Below are positions 43,768 to 51,945 of a DNA stretch of 64,000 nucleotides, piece after piece. The DNA is from Methanocalculus sp. GTDB lineage: Archaea; Halobacteriota; Methanomicrobia; Methanomicrobiales; Methanocorpusculaceae. Position 1 is the first letter of the stretch. The number at the start of each line of letters is the position of its first letter. The notes under the pieces are model-generated. The model saw nothing but the letters and a program-made list of their open reading frames with translations, did not search any database and was not told the origin of the DNA. The position numbers were made by a program, and so were the translations under genes. The stretch is from positions 18,471 to 82,470 of the forward strand of contig DUKV01000007.1 in the NCBI GenBank assembly GCA_013329165.1, written 5' to 3'.

Positions 43768-43791
43768 TTTCTTTAACGTAATCTCTATTTC

Positions 43792-44568
43792 ATGAACGCT
43801 AAGGTGTGTGCCGCTCTCGTTGCGGCAGTTGTATTGTCCTTGTTTGCAGCTGGGTGCATGGGTGGGGAAACCCCCGCCCCCTCGGACCGGCCTCTCTACA
43901 TTGTTGGTATCGATGGTGATTATCCTCCTTTCAGCTATATCGATGCTGATGGCTCGGCTTCCGGATTCGATGTTGAGTCTATCCAGTGGATCGGCGAAGA
44001 GATGGGCTTTGATGTAAAGATCCAGCCGATGGCATGGGATGGTATCATCACCAGCCTTGTGACCAGGAAGATCGATATGGTCTATTCAGGGATGACGATC
44101 ACCCCGGAGCGGCAGGAGCGTGTCAGCTTCTCCAAGCCCTACTGGATTGTGAACCAGGCAGTTGCCGCACGTCCGGATTCCACAATGACCATCGATGATG
44201 TACTTGCAGGCAAGGTTATCATAGGTGCACAGCGGGGCAGTACTGCGGCAGATTATATCCAGACAAACCTGGTTGATACCGGTCTCCTCGCTGCAGATGA
44301 CTTCAAGCAGTATACCAGCTTCCCGCTCGCAGTACAGGATCTTGAGAACGGACGAGTTGATGCTGTGATGTTTGATGTCCCGGTTGTCAATGAATTTATC
44401 CAGGAGAAGGGTCTCCGGAAGGTCGGTCTTGTCGAGACGAACGAGGAGTATGGTGTTGCAATCCGGAAAGAGGATACCGAGCTGCTTGCCACCATCAATG
44501 AAGGCATCACCCGGCTTCAGGCATCACCCCAATGGGATGAACTGAAGCAGAAGTATGGTCTTGAGTAA
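43792..44568 (+). CDS. polar amino acid ABC transporter, substrate-binding lipoprotein
   Basis: A 258-residue class 3 solute-binding protein (SBP_bac_3). It has a lipobox at its N-terminus (SLFAAGC, Cys22) and the family motifs IVGIDGDYPPFSYID, GFDVESIQWIGEEMG and ITPERQERVSFSKPYW. It captures a polar amino acid outside the cell and delivers it to the permeases encoded next. The exact amino acid cannot be read from the sequence. Confidence 0.93.
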   Translation: MNAKVCAALVAAVVLSLFAAGCMGGETPAPSDRPLYIVGIDGDYPPFSYIDADGSASGFDVESIQWIGEEMGFDVKIQPMAWDGIITSLVTRKIDMVYSGMTITPERQERVSFSKPYWIVNQAVAARPDSTMTIDDVLAGKVIIGAQRGSTAADYIQTNLVDTGLLAADDFKQYTSFPLAVQDLENGRVDAVMFDVPVVNEFIQEKGLRKVGLVETNEEYGVAIRKEDTELLATINEGITRLQASPQWDELKQKYGLE

Positions 44569-44694
44569 CTGGTTTTGGATCAATTATCCCAACCAAAAAC
44601 TCAATCCCCCTACCTTTTTCTTATCCTGGAGACAATAGTCTGGGTAACTCTCTCTACTCTGCCGGTGCAGGGTATCTTTCCGTGGTGATCCTGT

Positions 44695-45372
44695 TTGAGT
44701 ATTCTTTCCCCGGTCATTGTTGATTCCCTCCCCTATCTCCTCTCCGGTGTCTTCACGACTCTCGGGCTTGTGATCCTTGCCCTTGGGCTTGGGCTCATAA
44801 TGGGGATTCCAATGGCGCTTCTTCAGGTGTATGGCCCTGCCCCCCTCCAGTATTGTGTCCGCACCTATATCTGGATCTTCCGCGGCCTTCCGATTCTGGT
44901 GCTTCTCTTCCTCTTCTACTTCGGGATATTCCCGATACTCGCCTTTGATATCGCTGCATTCTGGATTGCCGCAGTTGTCCTTGGATTTCGGACTGCCGCA
45001 TACCAGTCGGAGATCTTCCGCGGTGCGATCCTCTCGATCAGTGAGGGGCAGATGCTGGCGGCGCGTTCACTTGGGATGTCCCGGGTCTGTGCAATCAGAA
45101 CTGTTATACTCCCCCAGGCACTCAGGCGTGCGCTCCCCGGTTGGACGAACGAGTACCCGATCCTCCTCACCGACTCGTCAGTCTGTTATGCGATAGGGGT
45201 TGCCGAGCTGTTGACGAGGGGCAACCAGATCGTGGCACGGATCGGGGATCCGATGACGGTCTATGTGATCGTTGCGATCCTCTTCATCCTCTTAAATTAT
45301 GGCGGGCAGTGGATCTTCGGCAGGATTGAGAACCGATATAAAATTCCCGGGTATGGGCACGGTGATGCATAA
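44695..45372 (+). CDS. polar amino acid ABC transporter, permease 1 (HisM/GlnP type)
   Basis: A 225-residue permease of the His/Glu/Gln/Arg/opine family with about five membrane helices. The N-terminal LPYLLSGVFTTLGLVILAL and the coupling-helix EAA-type loop (LAARSLGMSRVCAIRTVILPQALRRALPG) are clear. The start is a TTG at 44695, preceded by GGTGATC. It follows the binding-protein gene by 126 bases and precedes the ATPase with a two-base gap. Confidence 0.92.
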   Translation: MSILSPVIVDSLPYLLSGVFTTLGLVILALGLGLIMGIPMALLQVYGPAPLQYCVRTYIWIFRGLPILVLLFLFYFGIFPILAFDIAAFWIAAVVLGFRTAAYQSEIFRGAILSISEGQMLAARSLGMSRVCAIRTVILPQALRRALPGWTNEYPILLTDSSVCYAIGVAELLTRGNQIVARIGDPMTVYVIVAILFILLNYGGQWIFGRIENRYKIPGYGHGDA

Positions 45373-45373
45373 G

Positions 45374-46120
45374 ATGATGAATGGAGAGATCATTCTCAGG
45401 GTGGAGGATATCCACAAATGTTATGGCGATATCGAGGTGCTGAAGGGTGTCTCCTTTGATGTCCGCCGGGGCGAGACGAAGGTCTTCATAGGCCCGTCAG
45501 GTACAGGAAAGAGCACCCTGCTCCGGTGTATCAATCAGCTGACAATCCCGGATAGTGGTTGTATCTGGCTGAATGATGAAGAGGTGATCTATGGGGGTCC
45601 GCGGATCAATCAGCTCCGCCAGAAGATCGGGATGGTCTTCCAGAACTTCAACCTCTTCGATCACTTAACAGCGGTTGCCAATGTCGAGATCGCCCTCATC
45701 AGGGTGAAGGGGATGAGCAAGGCCGATGCACGGAAGAAGGCTCTTGAAGAACTCAAACAGGTGGGTCTCCTAGATAAGGCAAACGCCTATCCGGCAGAAC
45801 TCTCCGGAGGACAGGCGCAGCGGCTCTCAATTGCGCGAGCCCTCGCGATGGATCCGGAGGTGATCCTCTTTGACGAACCGACCTCCTCACTGGATCCCGA
45901 GCTGACACGGGAGGTGCTGGAGGTGATGAAGCGGCTTGCACGGGCAGGGATGACGATGCTTGTTGTGACACATGAGATGGGGTTTGCCCTCTCGGTGGCA
46001 AATGAGATCCTCTTCATGGAGCATGGGACGATCGTCGAGAAGGGATCGCCATCTGATATCCAGACGAGCCCCGCATTTGCACGGACACGGATGTTTCTTG
46101 GAACATTTCAGGATGATTGA
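45374..46120 (+). CDS. polar amino acid ABC transporter, ATP-binding subunit
   Basis: A 248-residue ABC ATPase of the GlnQ/HisP class. Walker A is GPSGTGKSTLL, the signature LSGGQAQR, Walker B VILFDEPTSSLDPE and the H-loop VTHEMGF. It powers import of the bound amino acid. The start is set at ATG 45374 (MMNGEIILRVED), eight bases after GGTGAT; the frame is open upstream inside the permease gene. Confidence 0.95.
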   Translation: MMNGEIILRVEDIHKCYGDIEVLKGVSFDVRRGETKVFIGPSGTGKSTLLRCINQLTIPDSGCIWLNDEEVIYGGPRINQLRQKIGMVFQNFNLFDHLTAVANVEIALIRVKGMSKADARKKALEELKQVGLLDKANAYPAELSGGQAQRLSIARALAMDPEVILFDEPTSSLDPELTREVLEVMKRLARAGMTMLVVTHEMGFALSVANEILFMEHGTIVEKGSPSDIQTSPAFARTRMFLGTFQDD

Positions 46121-46129
46121 TGAACAAAG

Positions 46130-46798
46130 ATGATTGACCTCCAGTTTGATTTCGAGATCCTGCTGCCAGCCCTCTACAAGGGCGCTCTTGTCACATTTGC
46201 CCTTATCCTGGTATCTGCACCATTTGGTTTTCTGAATGGAATCGGAATTGCACTTGGAAGGACCTATGGAAACCGGCTTGTCTCCAGGCTCTGCCAGGGG
46301 TATGTCCTCTTCTTCAAAGGGTGCCCGCTTCTCCTCCTCCTCTTCATCATCTACTTCGGTCTCCCGTCTCTTGGGATCACCTTCACCGCATTTACGTCAG
46401 CGGTGATCGGCTTCATCCTCTGTAATGGTGCATACAACTCCGAGTATATTCGTGGGGGAATCCAGTCGGTATCCTCGGGGCAGATGACGGCAGCCCTTTC
46501 TCTTGGGATGTCAAGGGTGCAGGCGATCCGGAGTATCATTCTGCCGCAGGCACTGAGAAAATCACTCCCCGGTCTCTCGAATGAGTTCATCTACCTGATC
46601 AAGTACTCATCTCTGGCGTACATGATAACAGTCATCGAGATTACCGGTGCCGGGAATATCTTTGCCGCCAAATACTTCGCCTTCTTTGAGGTTTTCATTC
46701 TGATCGGTATCTTCTACCTCGGCCTCGTCACCGTCGCCGGGCGGATCATTGCTGTGATCGAGAAGAAGATTGCAATCCCCGGGTTCGGCGGAGTATAA
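46130..46798 (+). CDS. polar amino acid ABC transporter, permease 2
   Basis: A 222-residue second permease of the same family (FEILLPALYKGALVTFALILV; coupling loop LSLGMSRVQAIRSIILPQALRKSLPG). The two permeases share the coupling motif and would form the heterodimeric channel. It starts nine bases after the ATPase stop, completing the four-gene operon (binding protein, permease, ATPase, permease). Confidence 0.93.
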   Translation: MIDLQFDFEILLPALYKGALVTFALILVSAPFGFLNGIGIALGRTYGNRLVSRLCQGYVLFFKGCPLLLLLFIIYFGLPSLGITFTAFTSAVIGFILCNGAYNSEYIRGGIQSVSSGQMTAALSLGMSRVQAIRSIILPQALRKSLPGLSNEFIYLIKYSSLAYMITVIEITGAGNIFAAKYFAFFEVFILIGIFYLGLVTVAGRIIAVIEKKIAIPGFGGV

Positions 46799-46963
46799 TT
46801 ACTCGTCTTCCATTCCTGCAAAGAAGACCATTTTAGGCGGCCGCCTGAGGATTGCCCCGCAACGGGGGCAGACTGCGGTATCCCTGCAGGCGGATCCGCA
46901 GGTTGCACAGGTATCCAGTACAACAAATATATTTTCACAGCGGGGGCAGAACCAGTCTTCCAT
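46799..46963 (-). CDS. 54-residue double zinc ribbon protein
   Basis: A short gene on the minus strand, ATG at 46963 and TAA at 46799-46801. The product reads MEDWFCPRCENIFVVLD, then CATCGSACRD and CPRCGAILRRPPKMVFF. The cysteines form CxxC pairs suited to one or two zinc ribbons. A Shine-Dalgarno-like GAGGAGAT lies four bases upstream of the ATG. It abuts the ABC permease gene (its end is the next base) and is seven bases from the stop of the SpoIIE-type gene. Small zinc ribbons often bind nucleic acid or partner proteins; the role here is unknown. Confidence 0.78.
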   Translation of the reverse strand: MEDWFCPRCENIFVVLDTCATCGSACRDTAVCPRCGAILRRPPKMVFFAGMEDE

Positions 46964-46970
46964 GATCTCC

Positions 46971-49061
46971 TCACTCCTCCTTCCCGAGTGTCTTCATGAC
47001 GAGGAGGGTGATGTCATCAGATTGTGGATTATCTCCGGCAAATGCACTGATATCCTCGATGATTGAGGCGATGATCCCGGCCGCTGTCTCGTCCTGGATT
47101 CCCTTGAGCACTGCTTCAAGCCGCTCTTCTCCATAAAGTTCCTGGTCTTTGTTCTCGGCTTCGGTGACCCCGTCTGTATAGAGGACGAGGAGATCATTTT
47201 CATACAGGGGTATCTCAACGGTTTCAAGTTCGATATCCTCAATGACACCAAGGGCAATTCCTTCTGCTTTGAGGAGTGTGATCGAATGATCGTCACCACG
47301 CAGGAATACCGGTGGATTGTGACCGGCGTTTACGTAGGTGAGCGTCTTCTCGTTGGCATCCAGAATCGCATAGAAGAGGGTGACGAACATGCTCGTCTTT
47401 GAATCCTCGCAGATCAGCCTGTTTGCCTGGGTGATCGCCACTGCAGGGGATGGTTCGTCTGCAGTGCTTGCCCGGACAAGTGTCCGGGATAATGCCATGA
47501 AGAGGGCGGCTGAGACGCCTTTTCCTGAGACATCTGCTATGACAAGGCCAAAGCGTCCTTCACCGATCGGGATGAAGTCATAGAAGTCACCCCCTACAAA
47601 GAGGGCGGGGATGCTCTTTGCAGCAAGGTCGAAACCCTTGATGATCGGTGCCCGGTCAGGGAGGAAGCTCTCCTGGATGCTGCGGGCGATCTCAAGCTCA
47701 CGCGAGAGCCGCTCCCTCTCAGCAGTCGTCCTCTCCAGATCGGTCATCATCGCGCTGAGATCTTCTGCCATCGTATTGAAGTTGCCAGCCAGTTCGCCAA
47801 ATTCATCATCTGTCCCGGTCTCGACACGGTATGCCAGATCACCTCTTCCGATGGCATCTGCTCCTTCTGAGAGCCGCTTCAGGGGGCGGGTAATCGCCTG
47901 CGAAAAGAGTGCAGAACCGAGAACGGCAGCTGCGATGAGGACGACCATGGTGATGATGAAGAGATGCATTGAACGGGTGATCTGCTGGTCGATCTGATCG
48001 GCAGTTTCTGCCGTCTGCCGGCTGAGTTTCTCGCCGGTCAGCACAGCCGGCTCGATGACCGTTTCGACCGGCATCACGATGGCAATGCTCCACCCTGTCG
48101 TTTTCACGGGGGCATATGCGACGAAGACATCATTTCTGTCGAGAGAGATCCTGCTGATGCCGGTCTCACCCCGTACCATCTTCTGCGCAACAGCTTTGAT
48201 CTCACGATTTGGCGCAAGAAGAAGGTTTTCGGTGGTAAACGCCTCATCCCAGAGGCGGTCATCTGCGGTGAGTCCGGGGCGCGTGATGACATGACCATCT
48301 GATCCAATCAGCATGCCATATCCGTCTCCTCCAAATGATGTGTCGAGGATCATCTGGTTGATCGTCTCGATGGTGACATCCGCACCGATGATCCATTCCC
48401 TTGCCGGATCAGGGATCCGGTATGAACAGGTGACGGTGAGACCTGATCCCCCGGCATCGACATAGGGGCGTGACCAGACGATTTCTTCCTGCCGAAGTGC
48501 GCTCTGATACCAGTTGCGGTTCCTGGGATCAAATTCCGGGGGCAGGTCGTCTGTGGCCGGATACAATCTGAAGATGCCGGATCCGGTTCCGATATAGATC
48601 CAGGTGATGTCCGGATGTGCGGTCCGGGCAGAGATCATGATCCTTTCAAGGCCTGCAAGCTCACTCCGCTCCTCTGTATCAGGGTGTGCGCCGGGTGCGA
48701 TCACCTCTTTGCTTCTGACAGAGGGGATCGGGATGGTATCGGATTGTATCTCCTCTGCATAGATGGCAACTGTCCGGATTGCCTTTTCAGTATCTTCAAA
48801 ATAGAGGGAGGTGTATTCCGCCTGATCGACTGCCATTTTGAGGAGGTACTCTTCGGCATCCTCGATGAGTGCTGCAGAACTCTCCTCAACCGCCTGTCTG
48901 CCGAGTTTCTCACTCTGCTCGATCGCAGTTCCGCCGAGCTCGGTGATTGCCGAGGAGGCTATTCCCCCGGCAATAATAAGTGATATAACTGAAATGGTAA
49001 GGAATGCCAGGAGAATCTTTGTTCTTACAGCCATCGGCGGGATCGGCAGGGTCATCATCAT
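46971..49061 (-). CDS. membrane SpoIIE-type serine phosphatase with Cache sensor and HAMP
   Basis: A 696-residue signalling protein. A first membrane helix (about 10-30: RTKILLAFLTISVISLIIAGG) is followed by an extracellular double-Cache domain (about 50-350: HPDITWIYIGTGSGIFRLYPA; RNRNWYQSALRQ). A second membrane helix (about 365-390), a HAMP domain (RPLKRLSEGADAIGRGDLAYRVE), a coiled stretch and a PP2C/SpoIIE phosphatase domain follow (ADVSGKGVSAALFMA; NAGHNPPVFL; LVLYTDGVTEAEN). It should dephosphorylate a STAS-domain protein; such a protein is encoded at 8863-9201. The start is at one of three ATGs near 49055-49061. Confidence 0.9.
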   Translation of the reverse strand: MMMTLPIPPMAVRTKILLAFLTISVISLIIAGGIASSAITELGGTAIEQSEKLGRQAVEESSAALIEDAEEYLLKMAVDQAEYTSLYFEDTEKAIRTVAIYAEEIQSDTIPIPSVRSKEVIAPGAHPDTEERSELAGLERIMISARTAHPDITWIYIGTGSGIFRLYPATDDLPPEFDPRNRNWYQSALRQEEIVWSRPYVDAGGSGLTVTCSYRIPDPAREWIIGADVTIETINQMILDTSFGGDGYGMLIGSDGHVITRPGLTADDRLWDEAFTTENLLLAPNREIKAVAQKMVRGETGISRISLDRNDVFVAYAPVKTTGWSIAIVMPVETVIEPAVLTGEKLSRQTAETADQIDQQITRSMHLFIITMVVLIAAAVLGSALFSQAITRPLKRLSEGADAIGRGDLAYRVETGTDDEFGELAGNFNTMAEDLSAMMTDLERTTAERERLSRELEIARSIQESFLPDRAPIIKGFDLAAKSIPALFVGGDFYDFIPIGEGRFGLVIADVSGKGVSAALFMALSRTLVRASTADEPSPAVAITQANRLICEDSKTSMFVTLFYAILDANEKTLTYVNAGHNPPVFLRGDDHSITLLKAEGIALGVIEDIELETVEIPLYENDLLVLYTDGVTEAENKDQELYGEERLEAVLKGIQDETAAGIIASIIEDISAFAGDNPQSDDITLLVMKTLGKEE

Positions 49062-49136
49062 AAAATCATCTGGATGGAATATAAGTGCTCTCTTCACCGG
49101 GCACTGGAGATCCATGCAACACGCATCGGCAATGAG

Positions 49137-49391
49137 ATGAAGATCGCAGTTGCCCATGCCATTGCAGCATATAATCCGCATCCGACAAATGAGTACATCC
49201 TCCCCTCGGTCATCGATCGCCGGGTGACTCAGGCGGTGGCAACGGCCGTTTCGGAGGCATGGAAGATCTCAGGTGCCAGAGAGGATGTTACCAGATCGCA
49301 ACACTGTCTCCTCTTCAGGAGGAGTTCACGGAATGGTGGGATCTGCTCCCTCTCTCAAAATTGCGTGCCGATCAGGAGTATTCAGGGATGA
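49137..49391 (+). pseudogene. C-terminal remnant resembling malic enzyme, frameshifted
   Basis: From 49137 the plus strand reads MKIAVAHAIAAYNPHP, then EYILPSVIDRRVTQAVATAVSEAWKISG. This resembles the C-terminal end of NAD(P)-malic enzymes, where an ...IIPs..D.RV...VA.AVA.AA..SG pattern is usual. After KISG the coding look moves to another frame (CYQIATLSPLQEEFTEWWDLLPLSKLRA), which I cannot assign. There is no upstream body of the enzyme, because the SpoIIE gene lies there. This is a relic; the family call is tentative. Confidence 0.4.
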
Positions 49392-51058
49392 TAGCGGTAC
49401 GCATTCTTTGGGATAATAATCTCAAACCGTGCACCTTTCTGCCAGGTGCCGGTTTCGCTGATCGTTATCCCTGTAATAGAGAGTATCTCACGGATCAGAA
49501 AGAGTCCAAGCCCCATCTTGCTTCCACGGATATGCGAAAAGATTCTCTCTTTCATATCGTCGGGGATACCTATCCCGTCATCTTCAACAGTCAGCACCCC
49601 GTATTCTCCAGCCTGGTGAAATGAGATCTCTATTCTGGTTGCCTTCTCCCCGTGAATGATGGTATTATGGAAGAGGTTTGAGAAGACCTTCAGGAGGAGC
49701 GGGTCAGCAAAGATCTCAAGATCCCCGGTCTTTACCTCAATTGTGATCTCCCGGGGATCGATCTCCTGTTCGGCCCACCGGGCAGTCGTCTCCACATGCT
49801 GCCAGGTGGGTTCTTTGACTCCAAGGTTTTCATAATCTGCCGTGAAGGCGATCTGCCTCTGGATGGTTCTGACCGCTTCTGTGAGTTTTGCCATATAGTC
49901 GTGGATCTCAGGGGTTCCGGTCAGCTCTTCCTGAATAATGGAGCCATAGCCGAGGATGGCGGTGATCTGGTTTAAGATATCATGCCTTGTGATCGAGGAG
50001 AGGAGGTTGAGCTTTTTGTTTGCCACTTCAAGGCTCTGGCGTGCCCTGTATACCTCGCTTATATCCCTGATGAAGATGGTGGTGCCGATGGGGGTTCCTT
50101 TCCTGCTGGCAAATGGCTCTGTTCGAACCTCGAATATCTCCTCTCCATCATCGCGATGGATAAGGTGGGAGTGTTCCATTTCAGTGATTCCCCACCGCCT
50201 GAGAATGTTCATCCCATCTGTTCCTTCAATCTCCGCGAACGTATTGCCAACGACAATTGTTGCAGCAGGGTTCATATCAACCACCTGGTTGTTACTGTCA
50301 AGAACGATTAATCCGTCTTTCATCGATTCGATGACCGTTTTTCTTGCCAGAGGTACGATCCTGAAGAGGCCGAGGTCCGCATTGCTGCTGATAACGATGA
50401 GAGAGAGCGTGATCAGGAGTGCAAACGGTGTCAGATCAATGCCGGGGAACGGGTCAAGGCGGAAGAGGTACAGGAGATTGAAAAGGAGGGGGACAATGAT
50501 TCCGATAAAGAAAAGAAATAGCTGCTCGCGGACACGGGGTGTACTTGCGGTGTATCGGTAGATCAGTATACCGATTGAGCATGTAATTAAAAAATAGGAG
50601 TACAGGGTATGCAATGGATAGAGCGGGCCATATGTGACTTCCCAGACGATCGTCCCAAGTTCAAATTGTTCTGTTACGCCCGAATAGAAGAGGCCGTGGA
50701 TACTGTTTGTCCCGACGAGAATGATGTTTATAAACGGGATGATGAAGAGTATGGCGGCCCTCTGTGCGGTTTCAAACCAGCGGATTCCCGAAACTGCGCA
50801 GGCGATGAGGAAGAAGGTTACCGGAATCCCCAAGAACCCGATGGATGACAGGGTGGTGATGGCGAGTTGTGATCCCGGATCCGCTGCCATATAGATACAG
50901 GCATCCCCAAAAGCCCAGATGGCTGCAAGTACCATGAAGAGCGTAACAGGCCCTCTCATCGGTTCACCCCAGCTATTCCTGAGATGGTATGCTGCCATGG
51001 CAAACACAAGGGCAATGATCAGGAGAATCGGGGTGAGGATTGAGAACTGGAATATCAT
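49382..51058 (-). CDS. 7TM-PAS histidine kinase
   Basis: A 558-residue kinase. The N-terminal 220 residues are seven membrane helices of the histidine kinase N-terminal 7TM type (MIFQFSILTPILLIIALVFAM; IGFLGIPVTFFLIACAVSG). A PAS domain follows (about 238-345: VIESMKDGLIVLDSNN; EIFEVRTEPFASRKG). The H-box is atypical: SITRHDILNQITAILGYG, a form common in methanogens. The HATPase has NLFHNTIIHGEKA and VEDDGIGIPDDM. No receiver is adjacent. A second kinase of similar layout, at 55105-56826, is broken. Confidence 0.92.
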   Translation of the reverse strand: MIFQFSILTPILLIIALVFAMAAYHLRNSWGEPMRGPVTLFMVLAAIWAFGDACIYMAADPGSQLAITTLSSIGFLGIPVTFFLIACAVSGIRWFETAQRAAILFIIPFINIILVGTNSIHGLFYSGVTEQFELGTIVWEVTYGPLYPLHTLYSYFLITCSIGILIYRYTASTPRVREQLFLFFIGIIVPLLFNLLYLFRLDPFPGIDLTPFALLITLSLIVISSNADLGLFRIVPLARKTVIESMKDGLIVLDSNNQVVDMNPAATIVVGNTFAEIEGTDGMNILRRWGITEMEHSHLIHRDDGEEIFEVRTEPFASRKGTPIGTTIFIRDISEVYRARQSLEVANKKLNLLSSITRHDILNQITAILGYGSIIQEELTGTPEIHDYMAKLTEAVRTIQRQIAFTADYENLGVKEPTWQHVETTARWAEQEIDPREITIEVKTGDLEIFADPLLLKVFSNLFHNTIIHGEKATRIEISFHQAGEYGVLTVEDDGIGIPDDMKERIFSHIRGSKMGLGLFLIREILSITGITISETGTWQKGARFEIIIPKNAYRYHP

Positions 51059-51211
51059 ACCTTCATCTGTCAGATTGATGTTTATGAATAAAAAGGTTCT
51101 TCGTCGATTGCCTACTGTCTGATTGCTAAAAACCCAAACCGCGTAATTACCTTGTGGTAAGATAGATGTATGCAGGAGGGCGGGGTGTGCCCACCTGTGT
51201 AGAAAAAGGTA

Positions 51212-51787
51212 TTAGCGGTAATAGATCCTGACTGTTCCTTCTGTGGAGAGGCGTTTCTGCTGGCCATATGGTTCTATGACGAACGCGATCCCCTTATCTG
51301 CATGGGCTTCGATTGTTCTATCGGAGATTCCGGTGTACGATTCGATATATGCAAGGGTACTCCGGTCAAAGGAGGGGTTATCATCCCATGCTCTCGTGTA
51401 TGCATGAGTCTGTTCGAGAGTCATGAACCGGATGGTTACCGGGGCATCGGTACGTACCTCAAGCTTCAGATGGTTCTGCATGATGGTATTTACCTGGGGC
51501 ACGATCTGGGAATATCCGCTTTCAGGGGAGAGCTGCTCTTCACGCCAGAACACCCAGTTGCCAGTAGATGCCGGTGTGGATTGGGGAGCTACGGAATCTG
51601 TTGGCGTCTCACCCCCGATCGTCTCTGTTGCCTCACCGACTTCAGATAATGCACCGCCAATCGTATCTTCAACGCTTCCCTTGATCGAATCGGTATCAAT
51701 GACAACTCCGGTCGGATCCGCCGAACAACCTGCAAAGAAGATGGCTGCGATCAGGATCAAAAAGGCAGTAATCTCGTGTATTCTCAT
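51212..51787 (-). CDS. predicted lipoprotein, unknown function
   Basis: A 191-residue exported protein with a lipobox: MRIHEITAFLILIAAIFFAGCSADP; the Cys in FAGC is the anchor. The middle (about 35-75) is Thr/Glu/Ser-rich and probably a flexible stem. The C-terminal part (about 80-190) is a compact domain (VRTDAPVTIRFMTLEQTHAYTR; YTGISDRTIEAHADKGIAFVIEPYG). I do not recognise a family. The start is ATG 51787; a TTG nine bases upstream is less likely. Confidence 0.75.
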   Translation of the reverse strand: MRIHEITAFLILIAAIFFAGCSADPTGVVIDTDSIKGSVEDTIGGALSEVGEATETIGGETPTDSVAPQSTPASTGNWVFWREEQLSPESGYSQIVPQVNTIMQNHLKLEVRTDAPVTIRFMTLEQTHAYTRAWDDNPSFDRSTLAYIESYTGISDRTIEAHADKGIAFVIEPYGQQKRLSTEGTVRIYYR

Positions 51788-51917
51788 AATTGTCAATAAG
51801 CACTTTTATTTATATATTGATTTCGAAACGCGACACTCATTGAATCAGGTGCAGGGTATTCCCCTGGATAATGCCTGCGGTTCATCGCCTGCCTGTTTTT
51901 GACTGCATGGCGACAGG

Positions 51918-51926
51918 TTTTAAAAA
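51918..51926 (+). promoter_or_regulatory. TATA box of the C45-type peptidase gene
   Basis: TTTTAAAAA is centred 24 bases before the ATG at 51946, implying a leaderless transcript. It lies in the divergent gap to the lipoprotein at 51212-51787. Confidence 0.4.
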
Positions 51927-51945
51927 CGTGTCTGAAATATAGTAT

